Below are positions 24,901-35,100 of a stretch of 64,000 nt of DNA, one piece after another; the first letter of the stretch is position 1, and each line of letters starts with the position of its first letter. The stretch is from contig NW_022985554.1 of assembly GCF_010093815.1 (NCBI RefSeq), positions 528,999-592,998 of the forward strand. Direction: 5' to 3'. The notes under the pieces are model-generated. The model was not told where the DNA came from. It saw only the letters and a list, made by a program, of their open reading frames with translations, and made no database searches. The translations under genes and the position numbers were made by a program. Source of the stretch: Pseudovirgaria hyperparasitica (taxonomy: Eukaryota; Ascomycota; Dothideomycetes; Acrospermales; Acrospermaceae).

Positions 24901-26163
24901 CTATGATCCCTCGCAGCTACGATCGTTAAAGAAACGACTCGTACGTGCTGCCGGAACGAAGCCACCTGCTGCGTGTGTGGCGCTGTACAGCAAACAGTGC
25001 GAATTGATGTTGTTCATCTCGTACGTGAGGCAATTGGAAGCTGCAACACATCGGGTGCCACATACTGCTGGGGTATCAGCGGGTTGGTCGTCAATCAGAT
25101 ATTGATTGTTCGGCCCTGGAAAGGCCGTGCCCTCCACCCCGCAGATTTGTGCATTCGGATCAGTAGTAGGTGTGGGAATCGTTGTATCAGTATTTGTCGT
25201 CGGGCTTCCTTCATCCGATGGCTGAGGGTCTTGGAAACAGGAGATATCGTAGAATGGCGGCTCGTCGCTGCATGAGTGGAAGGTGGCATGGTTCGCGGCG
25301 GGAGTATTGTAGAGCTTGCAGATAAGGTCAGAGGTGAGCTGAAAGCTGTAGCACAGATATGTTTGTAGACAGAATCGAGTACAGGCTTCCAGACTACCGT
25401 ATGCGGGGCTGCTTCCCCATGTCCGACGTAAGGATGTTCCTGAAATGCCACAAACTTGACCTGTTGGCACAATTGTGGAAGCAATACAAGACGGGGAAGG
25501 CGATACTGAAGCTGACGGTGATACTGGAGCTGACGGTGATACTGGAGCTGTCGGTGATACTGACGCTGATGGCGATAGCGATGGGGTAGTGGCAGTCACA
25601 GCTACGGTCTGCGAGGCTGTTGAGTGTGTTGAAGAGGTAGTTGTTACCAACGATGTAGACTTTGACGTCGAGAAGTAAAACACGCTGGTGATTGACGAAG
25701 TCTTGATCGTTGTTGTTGGTTGATTTGGAGTTGAGAACGTTGATGATGACACGGTCTTAGCACCGGATTGTGTCTTTGACTTGCAGGCAGACTTTGATGG
25801 ACAATTGCAGGATCGATCGTAGAACGTTAGAGAGCCGGAATTCGAAGAGCGCGCCGATTGGGAACTACGAGATAGAGTCAGCGGTCGTTCCCATGGTTAT
25901 TCATATTGAACTTGCATGTAACTAGTGTATAGGCGACACGTCCCAGCACCAATAGCATATGTTTTGCATTGTCTGTCTCTTCCACAACGGGCTTTGCAGC
26001 CGCCTAATGTCGTACTGATAGGATCGCTTTCAGTGCAGTACGGCGAAATGACCTTCTCAACGCCTTGTATCTCGCATGTCGATGGTGGACAGTGAGAACG
26101 GCTATTACCAAAAGGGTTTGCCGCCACGAGTGATGAGAGTGTAATCAAGGCGAAGAACCGCAT
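24901..26163 (-). CDS. secreted protein with three cysteine modules and a Ser/Thr/Pro stalk
   Basis: Exon 1 is 26163-25916 and exon 2 is 25864-24901, giving 403 residues. A signal peptide (MRFFALITLSSLVAA) is followed by three related modules of about 70-77 residues, at C30-C102, C221-C292 and C324-C400. Each shows C-x-x-x-G, then C-x3-C-x5-C-x-[TSL]-[YF], then C-[RKL]-L-Y, and closes with F-[YF]-[DN]-x-S-C. Modules 1 and 2 are separated by about 115 residues rich in Ser and Thr, ending in a hexapeptide repeat, as in a glycosylated stalk. The pattern recalls PAN/apple-type disulfide modules, but I cannot assign the family. The intron (25865-25915) fits only with a GC donor, AT|GCAAGT, and a CGTAG acceptor. 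No GT donor gives the phase needed while keeping module 1. No GPI or transmembrane tail is seen, so secretion or wall association is inferred. Confidence 0.75.
25492..25575 (-). repeat. coding 18-bp minisatellite
   Basis: On the plus strand the unit is gctgacggtgatactgga, in four to five copies with single-base differences. It encodes the hexapeptide SPSA[SP]V at residues about 180-207 of the secreted protein. It can expand or contract without changing frame. Confidence 0.85.
25865..25915 (-). other. putative GC-AG intron
   Basis: Minus-strand donor GCAAGT at 25915 and acceptor CGTAG at 25865, 51 bp. A CGCTGAC branch-like sequence lies 13-19 bases before the acceptor. The joined frame links CRLYTSY to ISQSA and restores the full six-cysteine module. 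Confidence 0.65.
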
Positions 26164-26748
26164 GATCAGAAATGTACGGATCTAACGGTAGGGGCCCTGG
26201 CATTGAACTTATACTTTGTGTTCTGTTCTGGCTGAGCATAGCTTCGGTAAAATGGGCCATATCCCCTGAAGGTTTAAGCCACACGGCGCTGGTCTGAAGG
26301 GAACAATGCACAGTCGAGCTGAGCAGTCGAGCCGACTTCAGTGTTAAACGAATGTAGAATATCTACACTGCAGACTTAGGTCTAGGAAGAACATGTTGAC
26401 ATAACAAATGGATGGCTAGATTGCCTAAGGAGGGTATAGTGCCCGAGTGTCCGTGCTCACTTTTGCCGAGTTTAGTCTTTGATCAAGGTCTAGATTCAGA
26501 CATCTAATACGGGGGAGCCGAAGCTGCAAAGTGTGGCTTTGAACGTCCAAATTCGAGATCGTCCTCAGGGTCGATCATTCTTACATGCAGATAATAGTGG
26601 GTTGGGCCATATCACTGCCAGGGGCGCCGACACTGAGCGCATAGCACCACATCTTTTTACAAGGAGTGGTGTGTATAGATGCAGGAGCAACCCACTCAGT
26701 TGACGTAGGCCTCTTTTGTGTTGGGTATGACTCTCTGAACGTGTGCGC
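26164..26748. other. intergenic
   Basis: 5' flank of the secreted-protein gene and 3' flank of the next minus-strand gene. No coding signal was found. Confidence 0.6.
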
Positions 26749-27787
26749 TTATGCCTCCAATGGTCGCTTTCGTGGATTCTCGTTCATGTCTGGGCTTGCT
26801 TTCAATTCTGCAACCGCAAAATATCCCTTGTTCTCAACGACACCCCGGTCTTTGATGACTGCAGTGTACTTGACCACAAATTCGGGCTCAACATCACCAT
26901 CCAGGCGGCCAGCATCCTCTGTATTTGGATCAGCTAAGACTTCAACGCCATGCTGCCCTGAGCCAAGCAATTCGCGCAGCGTCCCTCGAGGCAAGATGTC
27001 AGTACAATCGTTGTGGGTCAGGAGTTCGATCTTTTCTTTTTTGGCAAAAAGTATAAGGGGCTTTGGCACTACGCAACAGTCGCGAAGGTTAATCTGATTA
27101 ACACTCGGTCGTACTCGAGTTTGTGGCAGTAATTTGTTCAAACGTTGTGTGCCGAATTCTGCTAGGCCTAGCTTTCCGATTACCCCAACGTCATGGAGTT
27201 CTTCCAATGTCCGCCAAGTTTCCAGCATAGTAGGTATGTCTTCTGGGTCAGCTGGCGAGGAGTGAGCTTCTTCTGAGGAGTCAACGTCCGAGTCGGAGTC
27301 TTCATCATCTGCATCGAATGCAATACCAGGAAAGGACACTATAAGCAAGTCGATAGAAGTCACCTTCAGGGCGTTCAAGACAAAGTCAACCGCCTCTTTC
27401 GCTTGAGCACGCCGTCTTGAGGCAGGTATGTTGGGAAGGAAGAAAAGCTTGACAGTAATGTCGTATTGTGCGCGCTCTTCTATCAGCCCTGTCTCTGTGT
27501 TCTCTAGGGACGGAATATATAGTGTTGAACCAATCTGCTGCGTCCAAGCTTTAAAATCTGAGTTCGTGTTTGGGGAGTCTATTGTATGGGCTGGCTTATA
27601 CAGTTCTTTCTGAGCAGTAAAATTCGCGCGTAGAGTATTTGTGAGTTCTGCGTTCGACTTTTCGATTGTTGGCCGACGCATCACTGTGGGCCCTCTGCCC
27701 ATGATGTTTCTATGAAGCTGTGGTCAGTTGATAGACTCTAGGGCATGCAGTACATGAAACATACGATGTTGAAAGTACGAGCTTCAT
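26749..27787 (-). CDS. glutamate-cysteine ligase regulatory (modifier) subunit
   Basis: Exon 1 is only 23 bases (27787-27765), followed by a 55-bp GTATGT..ATAG intron and exon 2 (27709-26749), giving 327 residues. The start MKLVLSTSNIM is the conserved beginning of fungal GCL modifier proteins, which supports the short first exon over the internal ATG at 27702. The protein has the aldo/keto-reductase-like barrel of GCLM. ITVKLFFLP and ALKVTSIDLLIVSFPGI are followed by an acidic Asp/Ser/Glu insertion. Then come TWRTLEELHDVGVIGKLGLA, VRPSVNQINLRDCC, KEKIELLTHNDCTD and the C-terminal VVKYTAVIKDRGVVENKGYF. GCLM binds the catalytic subunit and raises its glutamate affinity in the first step of glutathione synthesis in the cytosol. 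The gene for the catalytic subunit lies 15 kb away on the same strand. The 345-bp gap to the AP-1 sigma gene is a divergent promoter region. Confidence 0.9.
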
Positions 27788-28132
27788 TGCGCCGATTCTC
27801 GTTACCCGCTATCAGAGGTGTTTGGTGGTGCGCTACGGAGACTAAACAGCACGATGTATGGATGCGTCAAGCAGTACGGTATTCTAGCGATGTAGTGGTG
27901 GGATTATATTTCAAAAATGATGTACTGCCCACGCCCATGAATGATCGCAAAGCAATTCATAATCCTAGCTGTAGGACATGCCCGACGAGCGGGGCACAGT
28001 AAATGACAGCCTGAGGCCACTAATCTGTATCCATCCATGTCACCCACGGCAGAACATAGTTTTGCACCACAGACGATCTCCAAACTCCGGCCCGCCCTGC
28101 AACCACGATTTATTCCTTTCCTTGTGGCCAAC
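27788..28132. promoter_or_regulatory. divergent promoter region, GCL modifier / AP-1 sigma
   Basis: The two start codons are 345 bp apart and face away from each other, so both promoters must share or abut here. I did not identify a specific binding site that I would defend. Confidence 0.5.
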
Positions 28133-28853
28133 ATGGCTATCAAGTGAGTTACATCTTCACGTAACAAAGTAGACGCTAATATCCACTAAGATACCTCATC
28201 CTCCTTTCACGCCAGGGCAAAGTGGTCAGTCAGCTTCCACCAACTCAACATCCCCTCGACTCTAGCTGACCAGAGACCTCCATAGCGATTGGCAAAATGG
28301 TTCACAACCCTTTCTCCCAAGGACAAAGCAAAGATTATAAAAGATGTATCGCAGCTGGTTCTGGCCAGACGGACACGGATGTGTAACTTTTTAGAATATA
28401 AAGGTATGATCATTCAAGGTGCTCCGGGTTATGACACTGACCGAAAGCAGACACCAAGATCGTTTATCGCCGCTATGCCTCCCTTTTCTTCATAGCAGGT
28501 TGTGATTCTACCGATAATGAACTCATCACACTCGAAATTGTGCATCGTTATGTCGAACAAATGGACAAATACTATGGGAACGTGTGCGAGCTCGACATAA
28601 TCTTCAACTTTCAGAAAGCGTACTTCATTCTCGATGAACTCCTTCTCGCTGGCGAGATGCAAGAAAGCAGCAAGAAGAATGTCCTTAGATGTATAGCCCA
28701 ACAAGACAGTCTTGAAGATATGGAGGTACGTTTCAAGCTTCGTCAATCCCACTCTGCACCTCCCGTCATGACCACCCTTACCCACGATAGCACAGCGGCC
28801 ACTACTGATACCTCATTTAGACAGAGGATGATGTAGTAACAAAGATAATGTAA
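28133..28853 (+). CDS. APS1: AP-1 clathrin adaptor sigma subunit
   Basis: Five exons, 28133-28143, 28191-28224, 28286-28403, 28451-28725 and 28821-28853, give 156 residues. The introns are 47, 61, 47 and 95 bp. The first exon is 11 bases (MAIK). The protein is a complete sigma-type longin fold: [75 protein letters not shown], and [19 protein letters not shown] near the C-terminus. The RRYASLFF segment and the length are those of AP-1/AP-2 sigma chains. SRQGKVRLAKW and the C-terminal VTKIM favour AP-1. The complex sorts cargo at the trans-Golgi and endosomes. Exon/intron signals are all GT..AG. The second donor (GTCAGT) is the weakest. Confidence 0.93.
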
Positions 28854-30010
28854 TATTCGATCACGATCCGACGTACAAGTTCTTCACATCCCGTTCGTCA
28901 AGGCGCACGCTCATTGCCTGGTGGGACAACACGTTTTCTAGTGATAATTCTTCAAACATTGCCTAGAGCTAACAAGTACAACAGGCCGAAGAGAACCTGG
29001 TGAAAGAGCTTAAAAACTCTGGCATTGTTTGATTCATCACGGAGTCTCGCAACTTACAATATGACTGCATCGCAACGGAACACAATGGCGTTATAGGCGT
29101 TTGCATACCCCAGACTGTTAGGCCCAATGGACATGGTGTCACATTTTATAACTTGTCAATCATGCTTCCTGCTCAGCGGGATCAGCTCAGCATGCAATAC
29201 AACGAGATTGTTTCAGCTCTCACTCTTTTGAAAGTCCTCTGGGCCAATATCCAGTGCTACCAATGTGACAAGTCAAGTACAGCGTCGCCATGACGAATGG
29301 ACATTCACGTATCATTTTTGAGATTCACTGACTTAGGTGCGTATCATGTCTTAGGAAATCGTAATCGATGACTTTCGGGTTCGACTGTTGGGTACTATCC
29401 ATTCACCAAACTTCGACAAGAACGACTCAATCATTGTTACCATTACTGATATACGCGTAAGACGGACAAACCCGGGAAAAGAACAGTCTATTCGGAATGG
29501 AAGCATGGCAGGGCAACGTCACGAATCCGTGTCACGTGAGAGGTCGCTGTGACGAGTCGAATGGCTGATGGGTGCAGGAGGGCGGTTTGATTGGCTACGC
29601 AGACAGTTCAGCTGTCCACATCCACATCATCGCGCGACTTGACACTCACTCTACATCTTGCGATAACGACAGTCACTCTGTCAAACAGATCTTCTGACGA
29701 TGCCTTCCATCACCTTCGCCGCTTCCTGCTAGACTAGACGGTCTGGCTCGAACAGTATAGAGAGTCTGGTCCTGCACCCAGCCGAAGCCTTATCTCTACC
29801 GTTGTACTTGCTCACACAGGAGACTCCCCGAGACCCGATACAGCCATCTCAACCGGCAAAGACCGACCTTGGTCAGCCTCAGCACAGTAATCCTGCAGTG
29901 AACGGCACGACATACCATTTATATACACAAAGCACGTTCATGTCACGGTCCTCAAACAAAACGTCACCGTCGCTCCATCAGATTAGTCTTCGCACAAAGA
30001 CAAACACATT
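28854..30010. other. intergenic with a protein-like relic
   Basis: Apart from the possible decayed gene at 28862-29293, listed separately, I see the promoter and leader of MAF1 towards the right end. A 70-codon upstream open frame runs into the MAF1 start. Confidence 0.5.
28862..29293 (+). pseudogene. possible decayed or intron-containing gene of unknown function
   Basis: A frame from 28862 reads FDHDPTYKFFTSRSSRRTLI and AWWDNTF before a TAG at 28964. A second frame from 28985 starts after a CTAAC branch point and ACAG acceptor and reads AEENLVKELKNSGIV. It hits a TGA at 29030-29032, then resumes in the same frame with FITESRNLQYDCIATEHNGV, CIPQTVRPNGHGVTFYNLSI and MLPAQRDQLSMQYNEIVSAL, stopping at 29291-29293. 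The composition is protein-like and not repetitive. The single TGA where CGA would fit is the kind of C-to-T change left by RIP or decay. No family is recognised, the exon joins are not resolved, and there is no start codon I trust. Confidence 0.25.
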
Positions 30011-30014
30011 ATGA
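29802..30014 (+). other. upstream open reading frame overlapping the MAF1 start
   Basis: A 70-codon frame begins at 29802 and ends with TGA at 30012-30014. The MAF1 start codon at 30011-30013 overlaps this stop as ATGA. The peptide has no known domain. Whether it is transcribed depends on the MAF1 transcription start, which is not known. Confidence 0.35.
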
Positions 30015-31192
30015 AGGTATGACCTCACCACGCTCATAAACGCGCAATGCGACAGCCAAATTAACTCTACCTGTCCACGCGGCAGTATCTTCCGCTACGT
30101 GATTTTGAAGACGTGACGAGCGCACTCAACTTTACCACGCCTGACTGCCACGTTGTTGGAGGGTGCGACCTCTACACCACCAAGGCCGCTGGCTCGGACA
30201 AGAAGCTCTACAAGTCCATTGAAAACACGCTCGAGACACAACACGCCTCCCTGCTTCGTTTGTCTGCTTCCCTGTCCCCGCCGCAACAAGAGTCTCTTGC
30301 CGATTCCCTCAATCTCTCGCGTTCTTCACCATTCGGCCCGCTCTCACAGATATCCTCTCGCCGTACCTTCGCATACCTGATAGCAACACTCAATGCATCC
30401 CACCCAGATTACGATTTCTCGCATGTTTTGCGCCCGGCAGACTTCCGGCGCGAGCGCTCTCTCCGCGGCGTAATGCACACCCTCGACACAACACTATCAA
30501 ATCTCAGGCCCTCCACACTTGTGAGCTCGCCTTCGTCATGGTCGTCCGGACCTATACCCTCAGGCCTTCGCACACCTGGAGGTAGTACAACGTGGGGCCC
30601 ACGAATGTGGCGTCTGATCGATGCTGAGATGGACTTGCGCAAATGTAGCGTATACGCGTACGCGCCTGAGGAAGATCCGTTCGACGGCGACGAGGGTGCA
30701 GTGTGGCGCATGGACTATTTTTTCTTCAATAAAGAACGAAAGAGAGTGTGCTACATGTATCTGCGCGGACTAAGCGTCATCAGCCATTCACCGGTGTTGC
30801 GGCCGATGGGCACTCCGAAGCGCACGCGCAGTGGCATGGGAGGAATGTCAGAGCCTACGACACCGATGACAAGTGGCGCGCGCAAGCGAGCGCGGTATTG
30901 GTTGGGTGAGCGGGCTGATGGGGATGATGTTGAGGGCGGATGGGGCGAGGACGATGAGGATGCTGGGATAATAGCTGAACCAGGCGACGATGAGGTCGAT
31001 GTCGATGATATAACGTTGGATCTACGTGACGTAGAGGTGGAGAGGAGAAGAGCCATGTCCATGGCCGTGAGCTCAGACGAGGAAGAAGATGCTGAGGACG
31101 AAGATGAGGAGGACGATCTAGACGTGGTGAGACAGGAGCAGAAGCAGCACAGGGCAATGAGCGAGACGATGGCTGATGAGATGGAGTTCTGA
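30011..31192 (+). CDS. MAF1: MAF1, repressor of RNA polymerase III
   Basis: The first coding exon is two codons (30011-30016). A 69-bp GTATGA..GCAG intron follows, then exon 2 (30086-31192), for 370 residues. The start MKYLPLRDFEDVTSALNF is the invariant N-terminus of Maf1, which fixes the tiny first exon. Further Maf1 hallmarks are GGCDLYTTKAAGSDKKLY, RRTFAYLIATLNASHPDYDF, and the DYFFFNKERKRVCYMYLRGL block near residue 230. Between the conserved boxes lies a Ser-rich linker of the kind phosphorylated by PKA/TORC1-pathway kinases in yeast. The final 90 residues are strongly acidic. Maf1 binds Pol III and TFIIIB and shuts off tRNA and 5S transcription under stress or starvation. It faces BUD32 tail to tail, with about 525 bp between stop codons. 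Confidence 0.95.
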
Positions 31193-31717
31193 TTGAGCTT
31201 CTATGTTGGTACTCGTGCAGCGCCTTTGCTCTGTTTCTCGATATCTACTGAAGATGTCGACGACCAAGTACGACTCACGGTATATGCCGCATCTGTTTCG
31301 GCAAACACTTTCCTTTCCTTTTCCTTCCATTCATTGTCCAGGGCGTTGTTCGATTGGCCCGGTGGGAGCGGTGCCAACAGCAAACGATACCCTTTTCCTG
31401 TTTCCTTTCTCGTGTTGTATTTCTGACGGTTCCTGGGTGGTACACGAATGAAGGTCCCCATACTTCATGATAATGCGCGAGGCTTTTAATGACTGGCGTA
31501 TGTTGCGGGTGTTTTCGGTTGTTTACCTTTCAATTGCTTACACGCGCGACTGGCTCCTCAAGGAGGAAGAGAACAGCTGTTTGGCACACAGCCGTTTGGT
31601 TGAGCCAGTATTTCCATATGTCCGTACGAATATGAACCATTTGATGACCACCTGCGTGACCGCGTGTCCTGCGATCCACCACTCTGTGTCCGAGGATCAC
31701 ATTGTATGGGTGCTCTT
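31193..31717. other. convergent spacer MAF1/BUD32
   Basis: Both 3' UTRs must fall here. Open frames of 60-110 codons in several phases look random and have no domain. Confidence 0.6.
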
Positions 31718-32620
31718 TCACCCAAGCATACTCTTTTTGCGTCCCCTCATCCGCACATCCTCCAACCGCCTCAGCACAGCCTTTGCATCGCTATAGCCCT
31801 TGAGAGTTGCATACGCCTCCAGAACGATCTTAAACAACGGCTCCGCGATCGGATGCGTGGCGGCGAAGGCCCTCTCGAGCACGTACAGATCCACCGCTCG
31901 GTCTTCGTGCTGGATGGACGATTGCGCGAGGCCAAAGTCGATCAAGACTATTGGTGCGTCGAGCGGTGGTTTGCCCTCTTCAACAACAGCCCCAGTATCA
32001 GTCGCGTGCGCCGATGTTGAGTCCGGTGGTGCGTCCTGCGAGCGCAGCATGATATTCGATGTGGTGAGATCGCCATGCACACAGCCCGCGCGATGCAATT
32101 TCGCAATCTCGAGACCGACACGTCGGAGCATGGCGTCTATTTTCCCATCTTGCTCTTTTCCCTCCTCCTCCTCCTCTTCTTGTTTGCCCTCCCTCTCCCT
32201 CTCCCTCTCCCCTCCCTCCTCTCCCACCCACCCTCGCTCTCCCCTCTTCCCCTCCTCCCAACCTCTCAGAACCCGCCTGACCGTCCACGACCCCACATCC
32301 TCCAACACAAGCCAGCCTGCATCCCAATCCGCAGCGCGCACGCCCGGCACACAGATGCCTGCGCGCGCGGCCTTGAGCAGCATGCGGGCCTCGGACAGCA
32401 GGCGGAAGCGCGAGAGGCGGGCGTCGAGGATGGGGTGGCGGTATGGTTTGGCCGGGCGGTGTTTGAGGATTGCGGGTTGGGATGGGGTTGGGTGGGTTGT
32501 GCGGTAGACGAGGGCTTCGGCACCTTGGGTGAGGAGGGTTGTGGTTGTGCTGGTTGAGAAGGGTGGTGGGAGGCGTTGATGTGGGGTTGGGGTGTGTTGG
32601 GTGGGATTGAGGGGTGGCAT
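31718..32620 (-). CDS. BUD32: KEOPS/EKC complex protein kinase Bud32 (PRPK)
   Basis: Single exon, 300 residues. The Gly-rich loop is replaced by the Bud32-specific QGAEALVYR. The Lys is in AILKHRPAKPYRHPILDARL, a signature of Bud32. SRFRLLSEARMLLKAARAGI carries the alpha-C Glu. The catalytic loop is HRAGCVHGDLTTSN, and the metal-binding DFGLAQ lies near residue 230. The C-terminus is short and basic (RRLEDVRMRGRKKSMLG), as in family members. Bud32 is the ATPase partner of Kae1 in KEOPS, which makes t6A37 of ANN-decoding tRNAs and affects telomeres. An insertion of about 45 residues made of Glu, Arg, Gly and Lys separates the hinge from the catalytic loop (about 120-165). It is encoded by a purine-rich tract (CT-rich on the plus strand, about 32140-32270) and is longer than in yeast or human homologues. 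Confidence 0.93.
   Translation of the reverse strand: MPPLNPTQHTPTPHQRLPPPFSTSTTTTLLTQGAEALVYRTTHPTPSQPAILKHRPAKPYRHPILDARLSRFRLLSEARMLLKAARAGICVPGVRAADWDAGWLVLEDVGSWTVRRVLRGWEEGKRGERGWVGEEGGEREREREGKQEEEEEEGKEQDGKIDAMLRRVGLEIAKLHRAGCVHGDLTTSNIMLRSQDAPPDSTSAHATDTGAVVEEGKPPLDAPIVLIDFGLAQSSIQHEDRAVDLYVLERAFAATHPIAEPLFKIVLEAYATLKGYSDAKAVLRRLEDVRMRGRKKSMLG
32140..32260. repeat. CT/GA-rich low-complexity tract inside BUD32
   Basis: The plus strand is nearly pure pyrimidine (cctcctcctcctcttctt, ctccctctccctctcccc). On the coding minus strand it gives GAG/GGG-rich codons for the charged insert. Confidence 0.8.
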
Positions 32621-35100
32621 TGTGGGTTGGGAGGAGAATGTGTTTTGTGGGTGTTGGTTTTATGAGAGAGTGGTGTTATGTGGGTTATTTTGATGTTTTG
32701 CTGGTGAGGTTGTCGGACTTTTTCTGGAGGGTTGATTTGAGGCTTGGTGGGGTGGTTTGGAAGCTTCCAAGGTCGGATGTGGGGTAAGTTTTGTGTGTAT
32801 TGGTGAAGTAGCTAGGTATGATCGATATTAGACAATGTTTATGTATTGAAGAAGAGCGAGTGTAGTTATGCGATTGCTGCGATTGCATACAAACATGGTG
32901 GCATTTTCCAATTTAATTACGTTTATTGATGAGAAGTCTCAAGATATACACCATATATGCGAGAGCCACGATGTATATTTCTCTGCTCACCCACTAAGCA
33001 ATTTTCAGAGTTATAGAGTCGTCAAGTAGAGATTATCTCTATTTTTACTTGATGATAGTTTCGATAACTAGAATAGTGCTTTCTACGTGGTCGATATGAC
33101 TAGGTGTTTCAATGTAGTAACGTAGGTTGTCATGACCTCCATTCTCATTGTTACAAGAAGCACCAAGCATAAAGACAGTTCATGTATGTAGGTATGGAAT
33201 AGCTCATACGGTCAAAAGGTATGCCATGCCCTGTTTCGAGACCCTATGAGACTGGGTGCATGGTCAACGCGTGAGCGATGTCATCATCTCTCGTACGCTG
33301 CACTTGGCAAAGAAGCAAACAGAGTATCTATTTTAGTCTATAATACTTAGGCTAAAATAAGCTCTAGAAGAGCCAAGGGAGACTGCCGAGGCCATGCACG
33401 TAGGATGATAGGACATGTCCTAGATGTTAGAGACTGAAGATATACCGATATAGATGTGAGTGGATCACCAGCGAATCGTGCTTGCGGTCTTAGCGAACAT
33501 CGACCAGGTTTGTGACCAGTAGTGGTGTATGTACCTAAGCAAGCTGCAGTGTTAATGTAGTCCATCTGTCATCGTCAAACAGCAACATCATAAAGTGGAA
33601 TAGGGAATTAAGGAGGATGAAACCAAGGCTGAAGCTGAAACAAGCCAGGGACAAATGTCTGTCTGCGTCTTCGCTTGCACCGGGGGGTTAGCCTCTATTT
33701 TGCTACGTCCTTAGGGCAGTCTAGCCTATTTCCAAGGGGGGCTCTGCGTCTGCTTTGGGGTCTGCACGAAATGGATTGCCCCACCCAGGTTGTCCAGGTC
33801 CCAAAGAATGCATCAGCATCATCCTGTCGGCAGGAATGATAACAGATGCGAGCAAGAGAAAGCGATAAAATTACAAGCAAACCGTGACGACGGTGTCAGT
33901 GTAGCCATGTCAGATGTTGTTGGCGCTCCGAAGCCTGTGAAGGATTGTCCTTACGACATTTATTTATTTATAAGTGATCGGCTGAAGGTCTCTCTTCCTG
34001 CGTAGCGGGGCTGTACGCATATTGCCCAGAGCGCTGTTGCGTGGTCATCCATTGCCGCATGCTGGTTGGCTGTTCTGCTAGAAAGGAACCGATGGGTTGG
34101 GCGGTTATGCAGCTCGACGCGGGCATCGCTCCGCATAGCACCGATTATCACGCTCTCCACTCTGGCATGTAGAGGCTCGTGTGGTACAGATGATGAGCTG
34201 GTATGATGCGACAGGATTCGCGTGTCTGATGCATTTGGATCAAGAGTTTCAGAGCAGGCGGGGGACATCGGACGCATCTATCCGATAGCAAGGGGCATGT
34301 AACAGCGACAGGCCACATCTACAGCATCCGAACAAGTCTCCGGTCGACCCCGTTAAAGGGGCGAGCAGGAGAAGAGTCCAAGAGTCATCTGGTAACGACT
34401 TCTCTCCCAGAGTCGGTGTTGTCGGGATGTTCCCAGCCATTACTGCATTGCGTTTTTAAGAAAGTGGATCGAGTGGTGAAAGGCTCCGAGTGGTGAGGAG
34501 CGTACAACGGAGGAGGTCGGTGCCGGCATCGCGCTTAGTTGTATCATTCACAACGATCCAGCCATATCACAATTCATGGACGTCAAGTCATAAGATATTA
34601 TCATGTATAACAAACATGTCGATCGAGTGAACAGGATGCGGCTGCGGGGTATGGATATCGATACACCGACGCCACTATGAATGCTAGCGGGTAGAGCGGG
34701 CGTCCAATGTGAAGAAAAGTGAATGGCCTGTTCGTGTTATCGGCCACAAATTACGGTCAGATGCTTTGTTACTTTATTGCTGGAGAGGTTGAAAGATTGA
34801 GATAGAGAGAGTGATTGGGCAGCGAGGCCTGGGAACGTTTTCTTGTAGGCGATCCCTTACTGGGCGGTTGAGGAAGGCTAGCGGTATCTAATAGCGGCCC
34901 CTGCCTGGGGTCTTTGACAGTCTAACAGTCAGGAAGGACACCCACCCCCCCGCATACTCATCACACAGGCCAGACCGCAGACCACCACCACCACCACCAA
35001 GACGACCACGACAGACCACCGCATACCACAGACCGCAGACCGCAGTCCACAGACCACAGAGCCGCCCCCGTCAACGCACAGCACTGCGCGCGCACACACA
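32621..35100. other. gene-free stretch
   Basis: 32621-32900 is the 5' flank of BUD32 and is strongly G/T-rich. 32900-33400 is A/T-richer, with no open frames. 33400-35000 has only short random frames. A (CAC)n run is present at about 34984-35000, followed by repeated accgcagacc-type words to about 35060. I see no gene, tRNA or transposon. Confidence 0.55.
34981..35062. repeat. CCA run and agaccgca/agaccaca tandem words
   Basis: Six accacc units are followed by repeats of cagaccgcagaccgcagtcc and close variants. It looks like a short decayed tandem repeat upstream of the long leader. Confidence 0.6.

Noticed and set aside
31800-32507. 235-codon plus-strand frame
   Set aside because: Antisense shadow of BUD32, whose kinase motifs are clear on the minus strand.
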